The notes below the pieces were generated by a model. It was not told the origin of the DNA. It did no database searches and worked only from the letters and a program-made list of their open reading frames with translations. This document shows positions 9,117 to 18,098 of a stretch of 64,000 nt of DNA, one piece after another. Made by a program: the position numbers and the translations under genes. The DNA comes from an uncultured Prevotellaceae bacterium (lineage in GTDB: Bacteria > Bacteroidota > Bacteroidia > Bacteroidales > Bacteroidaceae): the NCBI GenBank assembly GCA_900316505.1, contig ONDH01000008.1:48591-112590 (forward strand). Reading direction: 5' to 3'. The number at the start of each line of letters is the position of its first letter. Positions within the stretch are counted from its first letter, which is position 1.

Positions 9117-11319
9117 CTTTCAATTCAATAGTGATGTCGCCACCGTTTTTCAGACTGCCAAACAATATTTCACGCATGAGCAATGGCTTGAGCTGCTGAG
9201 CAATGACACGATCCATTTCACGGGCACCATACTCAGCGGTGAATCCTTCCTTCAGCAGATAATCAAATGCTTCTGGAGTGGGATGCATCGTCACCTTTCG
9301 TGCCGTAAGTTTTGCCTCCAGCTCCCGTAACTTCTTCTGAAGAATCAATGTTGCCATCTGCTTGTCCATGTCGTGGAACACAACAGCGCCAGACAATCGG
9401 TTCAGGAATTCTGGTTTGAAGGTTTTCTTGACCTGCTTCATCATCGCTTCGCCACGGCTGACATTACTGCTGAACCCGATAGAACTCTGAGATGCAAACT
9501 GTGCCCCTGCATTGGATGTCATAATCAAAACCACATTTCTGAAATCCGCATGTCTGCCTTTGTTGTCCGTCAGCCGTGCGTAATCCATCACTTGCAGCAG
9601 GATGTTGTAGATGTCCTGATGAGCTTTCTCTATTTCATCAAGGAGCAGCACACAGTTTGGTGACTTGCGGATAGCATCAGTCAACAGACCTCCATCTTCA
9701 TAACCGACATATCCGGCAGGCGAGCCAATCAACTTGGCTACAGCGTGCTTCTCCGTATATTCACTCATGTCAAAGCGTATCAGTTCAATGCCCAGCTCTT
9801 TGGAAAGTACACGTGCCACTTCAGTTTTGCCAACACCCGTTGGACCAACAAAAAGCAATGATGCCAAAGGTTTGTTGTCATCCAACAGTCCTGCCCGTGA
9901 CATCTGTACAGATTCCACCACCTGATGAATGGCTTCATCCTGACCGTAAATCTGTGACAGCATACGGCTTTCGAGGCTTTCCAACTGTTGGTAGTCATCC
10001 TCTTCAGCCATAGAAAGTGCATCCACTTTGCAGGTTTTTGACAAGACGTCAGCGATTTCTTTCTTGCCAATCGTTCCAGTCGTTGCATCAATCTCCATCG
10101 CTGCTCCAGCCTCGTCAATAAGGTCGATGGTCTTGTCTGGTAGAAATCGGTCGTTGATGTACTTTGCACTTGCATCAACAGCAAATGCAATGGCTTCGTC
10201 ATCATACTTCACATGATGGAAATCCTCATAGCGAGGCAATAATTGTCGGATGATGTTTTTTGTTTCATCCACGGACGGCTCTGCAATGTCAATCTGCTGG
10301 AAACGTCGTATAAGCCCCTTTGAACGGGAGAAATGGCGATTGTATTCCTCGTATGTCGTTGAACCGATAAAACGTATCTTTCCTGATTCAAGATACGGTT
10401 TCAGCATATTGGATGCATCCATTGCTCCTTCACCTGTGGAACCTGCACCCACCAAGGTGTGAATCTCATCAATATAAACGATGTTGGCTTCTGGTTCTGC
10501 AGGAAAAGCTTGATCCTCCTCTATGCCATCCATAATCATCTTAATGCGATTCTCAAAGTCTCCACGATATTGAGTTCCTGCCAGCAACGTTCCCATGTCA
10601 AGTTGGTATATCTTACAGCCTTTCAGTCGGTCTGGCACTTTCCCTTCTTCTATGAGTCGAGCCAATCCCCAAACTAGTGCAGTCTTTCCAACGCCCGGTT
10701 CACCTACATGCAACGGATTGTTCTTATCACGACGGCAAAGCACCTGAATGGTGCGTTTTAATTCCTTTTCTCTACCTATGAGCGGATTGTGTATTTTGTA
10801 ATGGTCGTTCATGCAAGTGACCAACTTTTTCCAAGGGGCTGCACCACCCTCCTCTTCCTTCTCATCCTGCAGTTGGTCGTCATACTCACAAAACCCTATC
10901 AGTTCGCTCATAAAGTTGGACTCCTTGTTGTATAAACTATCTTTCAGCAAATATGCTGCCCATGAATCTTTCAATTCCAATATTCCGCTGACCAGATGAG
11001 GCATGTCCAGCGATTCAGCACTACTCATAGCCACATGTCTGACAGCGTTATCAATCACTTCACCCAATTGGGCAGATACAACAGGTTCGTAATCCACTCC
11101 TTCAGGTATGGTTTCTATATCTTTCAAGAAATCTTTGATTCGCTCCACAAACACTTGCGGGTCATAAAAGATGTTCAATGCTGCATTGAAGTTAAAATCA
11201 TCAATCATCACCAACAGCAAATGTTCAGGCATAATGAACTCATGCCTGTAGCTTTTGCAGCATTCGAGTGCCCTGTTGAATAGGCGGGAAGTTCGTTCCG
11301 TCTGCTTTATTTCAGCCAT
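9094..11319 (-). CDS. clpA: ATP-dependent Clp protease ATP-binding subunit ClpA
   Basis: Hexameric AAA+ unfoldase that feeds substrates to ClpP. In the 741-residue product: a ClpN domain (about 1-150), AAA1 with Walker A GEPGVGKT at about 206, and AAA2 with GPTGVGKT at about 492. No long M-domain coiled coil is present, which separates ClpA from ClpB. An IGF tripeptide at about 614 is the ClpP-docking loop. The chosen ATG overlaps the clpS stop by eight bases (ATGGCTGA); an upstream in-frame ATG at 11349 would extend far into clpS. Confidence 0.94.
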   Translation of the reverse strand: MAEIKQTERTSRLFNRALECCKSYRHEFIMPEHLLLVMIDDFNFNAALNIFYDPQVFVERIKDFLKDIETIPEGVDYEPVVSAQLGEVIDNAVRHVAMSSAESLDMPHLVSGILELKDSWAAYLLKDSLYNKESNFMSELIGFCEYDDQLQDEKEEEGGAAPWKKLVTCMNDHYKIHNPLIGREKELKRTIQVLCRRDKNNPLHVGEPGVGKTALVWGLARLIEEGKVPDRLKGCKIYQLDMGTLLAGTQYRGDFENRIKMIMDGIEEDQAFPAEPEANIVYIDEIHTLVGAGSTGEGAMDASNMLKPYLESGKIRFIGSTTYEEYNRHFSRSKGLIRRFQQIDIAEPSVDETKNIIRQLLPRYEDFHHVKYDDEAIAFAVDASAKYINDRFLPDKTIDLIDEAGAAMEIDATTGTIGKKEIADVLSKTCKVDALSMAEEDDYQQLESLESRMLSQIYGQDEAIHQVVESVQMSRAGLLDDNKPLASLLFVGPTGVGKTEVARVLSKELGIELIRFDMSEYTEKHAVAKLIGSPAGYVGYEDGGLLTDAIRKSPNCVLLLDEIEKAHQDIYNILLQVMDYARLTDNKGRHADFRNVVLIMTSNAGAQFASQSSIGFSSNVSRGEAMMKQVKKTFKPEFLNRLSGAVVFHDMDKQMATLILQKKLRELEAKLTARKVTMHPTPEAFDYLLKEGFTAEYGAREMDRVIAQQLKPLLMREILFGSLKNGGDITIELKDGSLSIG

Positions 11320-11638
11320 AATAATATTGCTTATCTTCTTCCGGTTCAACGGTTATGCGCAAAGGAAAATTATTCTCCCTTGCCATCTTTGTGGCTTTTT
11401 GTGCCTTCGACATCGCAAGGTCGTAAGTGTAAATGCCCACAACTGCTTGATTGGCATGATGGACCTGTAACATCAATGCTTCCGCATTCTCTTCACTCAT
11501 AAAAAAGACCTCTTTCAGTACCATCACGACAAATTCCATCGTGGTGAAGTCATCGTTATGGATGATGACTTGATAGCGACGAGGCTCCTTGAAATTAGTC
11601 TTCAGTCGTTCTCGTACATGAGATTGTTCTTGTGGCAT
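11312..11638 (-). CDS. clpS: ClpS adaptor protein
   Basis: Adaptor that binds N-degron residues and delivers substrates to the ClpA N-domain. The 108 residues carry the hallmark YQVIIHNDDFTTMEFVVMVL and the later segment HHANQAVVGIYTYDLA, which contribute to the hydrophobic N-degron pocket. The N-terminal tail is short and charged, as in other ClpS proteins. It is the first gene of the clpS-clpA-aat operon, behind a clear TATCTTTG box. Confidence 0.95.
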   Translation of the reverse strand: MPQEQSHVRERLKTNFKEPRRYQVIIHNDDFTTMEFVVMVLKEVFFMSEENAEALMLQVHHANQAVVGIYTYDLAMSKAQKATKMARENNFPLRITVEPEEDKQYYYG

Positions 11639-11673
11639 AGCTTACTATTCTGCTTTATTACTGTTTGACACTG

Positions 11674-11681
11674 CAAAGATA
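11674..11681 (-). promoter_or_regulatory. -7 box for the clpS-clpA-aat operon
   Basis: TATCTTTG on the minus strand, 36 bases upstream of clpS. Confidence 0.7.
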
Positions 11682-11889
11682 CGGATTATCCATCATTTAT
11701 ACAAATATGGTGTATGAACCCTTCCATAATAATCAGTAATTGCCTTGAATCTCACCCCCATTTTCGGACCACTTGTTTAAAGCAGTGTTCATGGTTTGGA
11801 AAAATACACCAATAACCCTTGTCAAGACCCTCTTCCTTCATCCCTCCTATACGTCACCATCAGATCAAAGAGCCGTCCACTAATCCGTT

Positions 11890-11981
11890 CGTCGCTACCA
11901 TCGCGAGCCTTACGTCGCTACGCTCACGAGCCTTACGACGCTACCCTCGCGAGCCTTACGACGTAAAGCTCACACATCCAA
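11890..11981. repeat. Tandem array, 23-bp period (array A)
   Basis: Three close copies (11890-11912, 11913-11935, 11936-11958) and a degenerate fourth (11959-11981). The core of each good copy is GAGCCTTACG. Period 23 breaks any reading frame, so the overlapping ORF at 11819-12079 is unlikely to be a gene. Confidence 0.8.
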
Positions 11982-12134
11982 CGACGCTCAACATTCTCCT
12001 CGAGGGGAAGATGAAATACGTGAGAAGCCTCACACTGCCTCCCCTGCGGTTTGAGGGGCAGCGGAAGAACTTGGGGTGAAGTGGGTGATGAAAAATCATC
12101 AGATAGCATTTCAACTGAAGATTTTATGACCTAA

Positions 12135-12413
12135 GGGGGAAACAAGGGGGTAATCAGGGAGTTTTTAGGGATTTTTTTTAGTTTAAACATGCATTATAAC
12201 TAAATGATAGACAAAAGAATACAAAGACGAGTCGGGTGAAAAGGGTGAAAAGGGAGTGAAAAAAAAGTTTTTTGAAAAATGAAAAATCAGATAGTTTTTG
12301 AAGAAAAACACCCGTTTCACCCGTCTTATCTTGCAACAAAATGGAAATCAAGCGTATACACACACCAAAAACTCCCTAAAAACACCCTGATTTCACCCTG
12401 AACACTTCCCCCC
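12135..12413. repeat. MITE-like element with imperfect terminal inverted repeats
   Basis: Left arm 12135-12179 and right arm 12366-12413 are imperfect inverted repeats that share GGGGGAA, ATCAGGG and GTTTTTAGGG in the same order. A second, nested inverted repeat (GGGTGAAAAGGGTG near 12233-12247 against CACCCGTTTCACCCG at 12309-12323) lies inside. No transposase is present. The size of about 280 bp fits a miniature inverted-repeat element or a large extruded RNA hairpin. I see no convincing target-site duplication. Confidence 0.5.
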
Positions 12414-12450
12414 TGCCCTCGGACAAGATGGAGTATACTCCTCATATACA

Positions 12451-12485
12451 AAAAGGACAGCATTCGAAGTTGAATGCAGTCCTTT
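12451..12485 (-). terminator. Terminator of the LruC-like lipoprotein gene
   Basis: A 14-pair stem (12472-12485 with 12452-12465, one mismatch) leads into a T run on the minus strand, 18 bases after the stop codon. Confidence 0.8.
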
Positions 12486-12502
12486 GCTTATGTGATACTT
12501 CT

Positions 12503-15070
12503 TTATTCAAAGACGAAGGCTGAGTGTTTGTAAACCTTAACACCGATTTCCGGATCGATATACCAATCAATGTCAGACGTTCTGTCTTTTGACCAATTGA
12601 TGAATGCTGGATATGCATCCTTGATGCAAGTGCCCTCCAATGGATAACGGAAATCGCCAGGAATCATGATTGCATGTGGGTCTTCACCCATTTCTGCGAT
12701 GTGGATTTCCTTGCCTGTCGTTGCATTGAAAATGTAGAAGATATCCTTCTTGTCTGCGAAACTGAAGGAAGGATCAACTTCGATAATCTCCGACACGGCA
12801 TCTTCATGAGAGGAACCTACATTCACCACGCCCGTGGCATTGAACAATGTGTGAAGCTCAGTGTCTTCATTGAGAATCTTTCCACCGATATTGCGCAGAT
12901 AAACCTTATCAGTTCCGCCACATGCCTCGATGCTGTACTTCACATGGGTTGCATCCATTCTGACAGCCTTGATGACAATGTCGTTCAAGTCGTAGTCACC
13001 CTCGTCGCGGTCTTCAAAGCAGAATGTGTAAACTTGACCAAAGATGTCTGGTACATAGCCCAATCTTGCCACACCGCCACTCACCTGTATGATCATATCG
13101 CTGAAGTTGCAGTCGGAACCATCTTCGATGGTCAAATAAGTATTACCATTCACTTGGAACATTGCCATGCGTGGGTCATCAAGCGTCATTGAATACTTGG
13201 AGACCACATCACCAAAGTGTCCTGGGAATTGGTTGATTTCCTGATTCAGACGTTTATCGCCATAGCAACATCCGTTGTAGGTTGCAGCAGCAATTAGATT
13301 ATCTTTCTCAGATTGGCTACCCTTCATCTTTCGGATCATGAATCCAACTCTATAGCCCTTAGGGATCACATTGCCTTCTGCCTTAATCACCAAAGGAGTG
13401 GTTGAATGAACAAACTCTTCCTTCGTGGCAATCTGCTTGGAACCCTCGTATGGCTCTAAGTACCACTTGGAGCGTTCGCCGTCACTTGCAAGTTTATTGG
13501 TGGAGACACGTTTGCTGTCTTTGACGGTAAGGTCAGTTCCGATGCATTGTGTGTAGCTGTTCAGACTTTCATCCCAGCTGTTATGACTCCAGAAGCGCCA
13601 AGAGCCATCTTCTTCATTCAGGATATAGGCATTTCTCTTTGCCTTCTCCACGTCTGAACTCATCACTGTGAAAACTTGGTCAGGACACAGATACATCTGA
13701 CTGCCTACATTATACAGCAACACACGACCTGTCGGATCTGTGAAGATTTGCCACAACTGATTGGCAACCTTTTCATCATTGTCGCCATATTTCGTGCTAA
13801 GTTTGTTGGAGTTCTTATCTGTCTTGCCAAGATAAGTCATGTAGTAGCTTTCGCCATTGAGCTGCTGTCCATTACGGAAACGATACAGCTTACCATCCGT
13901 CTTGCACATGTTCTTCACTTCTCCTTCGACACCAATCAACCTGTTAGGCTCTCCATAGTAAGGCAGCAGGTATTCATGCATCTTGCCGAAATTCACTTTC
14001 ATATCGATGCCTGCTCTATTTGCTGCTGCCAAGGTGTGATGGCACATAATAGCTCTGAACTTAGGCAATGCCTTCATATACTCATCCTCAGTCATTCCAA
14101 CTGGGATATCTGCAGGATTGTAGTAATAATAATATAGGTTACAATTGTCGAGGTCACTGGAAGCCATCATGACCGGAGTGATAATGATAGGAGCCACTCC
14201 TGTGCTAATCATATGGTTGTTGTTGACGCTTACAACAGGACTGTTGCGCACGGCCTCCATATTGTCTTGCTTCTTGTTATTTTTAAATGTTGCACGTCCC
14301 AAATAGGTGTCAAAGATATCTTTCAGGGCAGTTGCTTCATCTTCGTCAATGTTATCAATCACACGTGCAACGGTGTTGTTTTCAAAATACCATCCATTCT
14401 CCAGCTCGAGTCGATTACCATTGGTGTTACCCCACAAACGTTCCTTCTCCCAATGCTTGCCTTCCCACAGGTAAATGTTTTTGTCCTTCACAAACTGCTT
14501 CAGCTCCTCATCATCAGATTCAGCAGCTTCATTTGCCAAAATGGTACGTCTGGCATTATAAGAAGGTGTTGAAGACTTGTATTCCAGTTTCACGTTGCTC
14601 ATATCTGGGTAGATACTTGCATCCTCGCCAATAGTGGCGCGTGTTGATTTGCTAAAAGCTAACTCTTCCGTACCTACATCAAAACCTTTGATGAAGTAAT
14701 CGCCCTTGCTGCTTACGCATGCGGCAATCAGACGAGTGTGGGTTTTGGGGGCATCGTATTGGAGTGTCACCGTCTCACCCTTAGTGGCTTTCACTTCTGT
14801 CAGCACATTGGCATTAGCATTGAAGAACGGTGATTCTGTCAAGATTTGCACCTTGACAATGTCCTCCAAATCAGCATCAGCGGTGATGGTGATAGAACCA
14901 CTCTCCGTAGTGCTCCAGTCGTGTGATGTGTCGATGTTTACGCCCAATGCAAGTGCTGCATTTCTGATAGCTTCTTCGTCAATAGGGGTTGGCAGGTCAC
15001 CATAGTCAAATTCTTGGCAACTGCTCAGCATAATCATGCCCAATGATAATAGATAAACGATCTTCTTCAT
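12503..15070 (-). CDS. Large surface lipoprotein with LruC/DUF4842-like Ca-binding segment
   Basis: An 855-residue protein starting with a lipoprotein signal (MKKIVYLLSLGMIMLSSC, Cys at about 18). An acidic tract right after the Cys (QEFDYGDLPTPIDEE) would favour surface export in Bacteroidota, though this is inference. A C-terminal segment GQVYTFCFEDRDEGDYDLND resembles the Asp-rich, calcium-binding LruC / DUF4114 class (acidic residues separated by Gly/Tyr and ending in ND). The middle is not recognised. The ATG at 15070 is chosen over the upstream 15172 because it begins the signal peptide and follows the promoter. No SusC/D partner is nearby, so its role is unknown. Confidence 0.75.
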   Translation of the reverse strand: MKKIVYLLSLGMIMLSSCQEFDYGDLPTPIDEEAIRNAALALGVNIDTSHDWSTTESGSITITADADLEDIVKVQILTESPFFNANANVLTEVKATKGETVTLQYDAPKTHTRLIAACVSSKGDYFIKGFDVGTEELAFSKSTRATIGEDASIYPDMSNVKLEYKSSTPSYNARRTILANEAAESDDEELKQFVKDKNIYLWEGKHWEKERLWGNTNGNRLELENGWYFENNTVARVIDNIDEDEATALKDIFDTYLGRATFKNNKKQDNMEAVRNSPVVSVNNNHMISTGVAPIIITPVMMASSDLDNCNLYYYYYNPADIPVGMTEDEYMKALPKFRAIMCHHTLAAANRAGIDMKVNFGKMHEYLLPYYGEPNRLIGVEGEVKNMCKTDGKLYRFRNGQQLNGESYYMTYLGKTDKNSNKLSTKYGDNDEKVANQLWQIFTDPTGRVLLYNVGSQMYLCPDQVFTVMSSDVEKAKRNAYILNEEDGSWRFWSHNSWDESLNSYTQCIGTDLTVKDSKRVSTNKLASDGERSKWYLEPYEGSKQIATKEEFVHSTTPLVIKAEGNVIPKGYRVGFMIRKMKGSQSEKDNLIAAATYNGCCYGDKRLNQEINQFPGHFGDVVSKYSMTLDDPRMAMFQVNGNTYLTIEDGSDCNFSDMIIQVSGGVARLGYVPDIFGQVYTFCFEDRDEGDYDLNDIVIKAVRMDATHVKYSIEACGGTDKVYLRNIGGKILNEDTELHTLFNATGVVNVGSSHEDAVSEIIEVDPSFSFADKKDIFYIFNATTGKEIHIAEMGEDPHAIMIPGDFRYPLEGTCIKDAYPAFINWSKDRTSDIDWYIDPEIGVKVYKHSAFVFE

Positions 15071-15140
15071 AATGATATTAATAGAAATGAGGTTAATCTT
15101 ATGTTTTTTTGTGTTATGATTTAAGTATTTGTTTGATGTG

Positions 15141-15148
15141 CAAAGATA
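15141..15148 (-). promoter_or_regulatory. -7 box for the LruC-like lipoprotein gene
   Basis: TATCTTTG on the minus strand, about 70 bases before the start. Confidence 0.65.
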
Positions 15149-15220
15149 CACATTATTTATTTTAATTATCAAGAATACTATGGGATGATTTGAGTAAATT
15201 TAACAAAATATAACATATTA

Positions 15221-15257
15221 AGGGCAAGAAAGTGACGTTTTGCCTCTTTCTTGCCCT
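15221..15257 (-). terminator. Terminator of the nucleoside hydrolase gene
   Basis: A perfect 12-bp stem (15221-15232 with 15246-15257) around a 13-base loop, directly after the stop at 15288. Confidence 0.85.
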
Positions 15258-15287
15258 TTTAACGAACACCTCAAGGTGTGATGAGCT

Positions 15288-16337
15288 TTAGCGCATACGG
15301 TTGTGGCGACGGATGTCCATCAGCTTCTCCATGCTCTGGAAAGTGTCACCTGGCAACTGATAACGTGCATTGCCATAAGGGTCAACTTTGAAGAGCATCA
15401 TGGACTCCTCACCTTTGTCAACAAATGTCACCCAACCACGTGGAGACATGTTGTACTGACGGTCACCCATCACTGCGTTCACGAGACAGTTTGTATCCCA
15501 CATGCGCTGACCAGTGTCGCAAGTGTAGTTTGTGTACACAGCCTTGATGGGGTTCACCTCAACACCTGAGAGGTCTGCAATCACATCTTCTGGCAGATAG
15601 TTCATTGCATCACCGATGTTGCTGGGCGACATGATAATGTCAACACTCTCGGGCAACTTGTCGAAGAAGACTGCTGACTGTTTGGAAGCAGCACGCATAT
15701 TGTAACCAGAAAGGCTATCTTCTGCTTCGAAACGACCAGCCTGAATATACACAGCCTTCACCTTCTGAGCGAAGAGGTCAGATCCGACCAGCTTAGAATA
15801 CTCGTCTGGCTTTGACTCCATCAGCTGCGACAATGTGGTGGCAAAACCGATAGCCACAATGACGATGGACTTGTCTTCTGCCTTGGAAAGAATCTTACGA
15901 TAAAGCTTGTAGCCGTCCATGCACTTGCTGGCATCAATTGTGCGCTTGAAGAGTGGCTTACCCTGCGCATCCTTCAGATCGCAAATGCCATTGTAAGGAA
16001 TAAAGCAACGAGGATTCTTCACACCATTACGCTCCAGACCTACAGGAATGTAAGGGTGACCATAGTAGGTGTTGAAGATGTCCACCACGCCGGCATTGTT
16101 CTCACCTTCGCGGTCAACCACGATACCCTGTAAATCTACGAGGCCTTCGTCGATGTAATGATTCAACATCATCAAAGCAAACAGGTCATCAGTGGAACTA
16201 CCAAAATCCGCATCAAGAATCATCTTGACAGGTTCACGCTTCATGCCACCATTGGCACCACATGAGCACTGAGCACTTGCGTCCACAGAGAAGAGGAGCA
16301 GTGCTGCAACGAACATTGAAATAATCTTTTTCATCAT
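15288..16337 (-). CDS. Exported nucleoside hydrolase, IUNH family
   Basis: Predicted to cleave the N-glycosidic bond of nucleosides to base plus ribose. A signal peptide (MMKKIISMFVAALLLFSVDASA) points to the periplasm or surface. The IUNH Asp motif appears as ILDADFGSSTDDLFALMML, with a few extra residues compared with the classic DTDPGxDD; the Asp residues that bind Ca2+ and ribose are kept. The C-terminal motif MWDTNCLVNAV matches the second Ca-binding/His-Asp region, although the usual His is not evident. About 350 aa. Both ATGs at 16337 and 16334 are possible; longer upstream starts would destroy the signal peptide. Confidence 0.85.
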   Translation of the reverse strand: MMKKIISMFVAALLLFSVDASAQCSCGANGGMKREPVKMILDADFGSSTDDLFALMMLNHYIDEGLVDLQGIVVDREGENNAGVVDIFNTYYGHPYIPVGLERNGVKNPRCFIPYNGICDLKDAQGKPLFKRTIDASKCMDGYKLYRKILSKAEDKSIVIVAIGFATTLSQLMESKPDEYSKLVGSDLFAQKVKAVYIQAGRFEAEDSLSGYNMRAASKQSAVFFDKLPESVDIIMSPSNIGDAMNYLPEDVIADLSGVEVNPIKAVYTNYTCDTGQRMWDTNCLVNAVMGDRQYNMSPRGWVTFVDKGEESMMLFKVDPYGNARYQLPGDTFQSMEKLMDIRRHNRMR

Positions 16338-16382
16338 GATTGTTATTAAAATTATGAGATAAGAATGAATATTTTGCGACGA

Positions 16383-16390
16383 CAAAGGTA
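16383..16390 (-). promoter_or_regulatory. -7 box for the nucleoside hydrolase gene
   Basis: TACCTTTG on the minus strand, 46 bases upstream. Direct repeats of the type AACAATTGACAATTGATAA lie just upstream of it. Confidence 0.6.
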
Positions 16391-16557
16391 CAAAAAAATT
16401 AACAATTGACAATTGATAATTAATAATTTTACAGTCCTCAGTGCACAACACCCCTAAAAATTGAACAAAAAGGCTAAAGGCATCTTTTATTTTGTGTTTT
16501 TTTAAAGCCTCTTGAGCTAAAAGGAACTTCGAAAGTTATGTTGTCAATTTTATTTGC

Positions 16558-16565
16558 TATCTTTG
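16558..16565 (+). promoter_or_regulatory. -7 box for the secreted unknown at 16598
   Basis: TATCTTTG lies 33 bases before the start codon. Confidence 0.65.
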
Positions 16566-16597
16566 CAAGCGAATAGAAAACAAATACCAAAACCATT

Positions 16598-17458
16598 ATG
16601 AACATCAAACGTACATTCGTATTTCTCGGGCTTGCCATAACCACGGTGACCGGTTTCGCTCAGAAAACATTAGATGAAAGCGAAATTAAGAACATTGCCT
16701 CTAAGATGGAGGACGATTGGCTATTCGGATTCAACCATGTAGTCTGGATGGAAAACCAACGCACTTTCTCGGAGTATCTCAATACCATTCCACTCCGCTG
16801 TCCTTATGAACTCGAAAACGTGGTGAGTTTTTCGAAGGATGCTCACGACCAGAATCAGAGCATCCTGCAACTGAAAAAGCAAATCTACACAAAACCTGGC
16901 TCTAAAAAGTCTGAAAGGGCACTCGCTCTCTACTTCAAGGATACAGAAAAAGCGAAAGAAAAATTTGCGGCAGCAGAAGAGTCTGAGCGGATGTACGAGC
17001 AGCTGATTAAAGCCGCTACCCCACTCATCGAATCTCAAGACAAACGCACTTTCACCATTCCGGAAGGTGAACTCACCTACTTCCACTATCATTTAGGTGG
17101 TGGTATGGTGTATAAACCTGCATCAGAAGCTACATTAGAACGTCAGAAAGATGGCAGCTACCTCGTGGCTGTTGATACCGAAGAATTTAACAAACTCGAC
17201 ACTATTCCTCTCACACAGGCACAAGTGGACACTGTCCGTCAAATGCTCATAGATGGTGAAATCTACAAGATGCCACGACTATATGACGATGCCGTTCGCA
17301 TCCTCGATGCTCCTAGCGGTTCCGTGGCAGTTGAATTCTCTGATGTCTCCTACTCCTGCAACAACCTTCCACCTTCCAATTGGGGTGGCAAGAACATCTA
17401 TAAAGTGTACCAATACCTTAAGGCTCTCCAACCTAAACACGGGAAGAAAAAAGAATGA
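16598..17458 (+). CDS. Secreted protein of unknown function
   Basis: A 286-residue protein with a cleavable signal peptide (MNIKRTFVFLGLAITTVTGFAQ). The mature part begins with an acidic helical stretch, then a Lys/Glu-rich probable coiled coil (about 85-145). A beta-rich C-terminal half follows, including FHYHLGGGMVYKP and a late segment with two Ser/Cys-rich strands. I do not recognise a catalytic motif or family. It stands alone between its own promoter and a bidirectional terminator shared with the V-ATPase operon. Confidence 0.8.
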   Translation: MNIKRTFVFLGLAITTVTGFAQKTLDESEIKNIASKMEDDWLFGFNHVVWMENQRTFSEYLNTIPLRCPYELENVVSFSKDAHDQNQSILQLKKQIYTKPGSKKSERALALYFKDTEKAKEKFAAAEESERMYEQLIKAATPLIESQDKRTFTIPEGELTYFHYHLGGGMVYKPASEATLERQKDGSYLVAVDTEEFNKLDTIPLTQAQVDTVRQMLIDGEIYKMPRLYDDAVRILDAPSGSVAVEFSDVSYSCNNLPPSNWGGKNIYKVYQYLKALQPKHGKKKE

Positions 17459-17465
17459 CAATAAA

Positions 17466-17493
17466 AGAAGCATGTCCACGAGGGCATGCTTCT
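17466..17493. terminator. Bidirectional terminator
   Basis: A nine-pair stem AGAAGCATG / CATGCTTCT (17466-17474 with 17485-17493) between the convergent stops of the secreted unknown and atpK, with T-rich flanks on both strands. Confidence 0.8.
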
Positions 17494-17517
17494 CTTTGTT
17501 TATTATGATGGGTTCTT

Positions 17518-17994
<477 letters not shown>

Positions 17995-18098
17995 TTAACT
18001 CTGTCACCCATGAGAAGGGTTGTTTGACACGGAGAACCCGAGTTAATAAATATGATTATTGATCTATATTATCCCATTTATGCATTATGAATTAAGCT

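Larger units (their letters stand above)
11682..12450. other. Long intergenic region
   Basis: About 770 bases without a credible gene between the clpS promoter and the terminator of the next gene. It holds array A and the MITE-like element. The short ORFs in it are driven by repeats or low complexity. Confidence 0.7.

Noticed and set aside
11819..12079. 86-codon ORF on the plus strand
   Set aside because: It spans array A, whose 23-bp period shifts the frame in each copy; no protein-like pattern.
12178..12363. 61-codon ORF on the minus strand
   Set aside because: It is confined to the interior of the inverted-repeat element and made of Phe/Leu low complexity.
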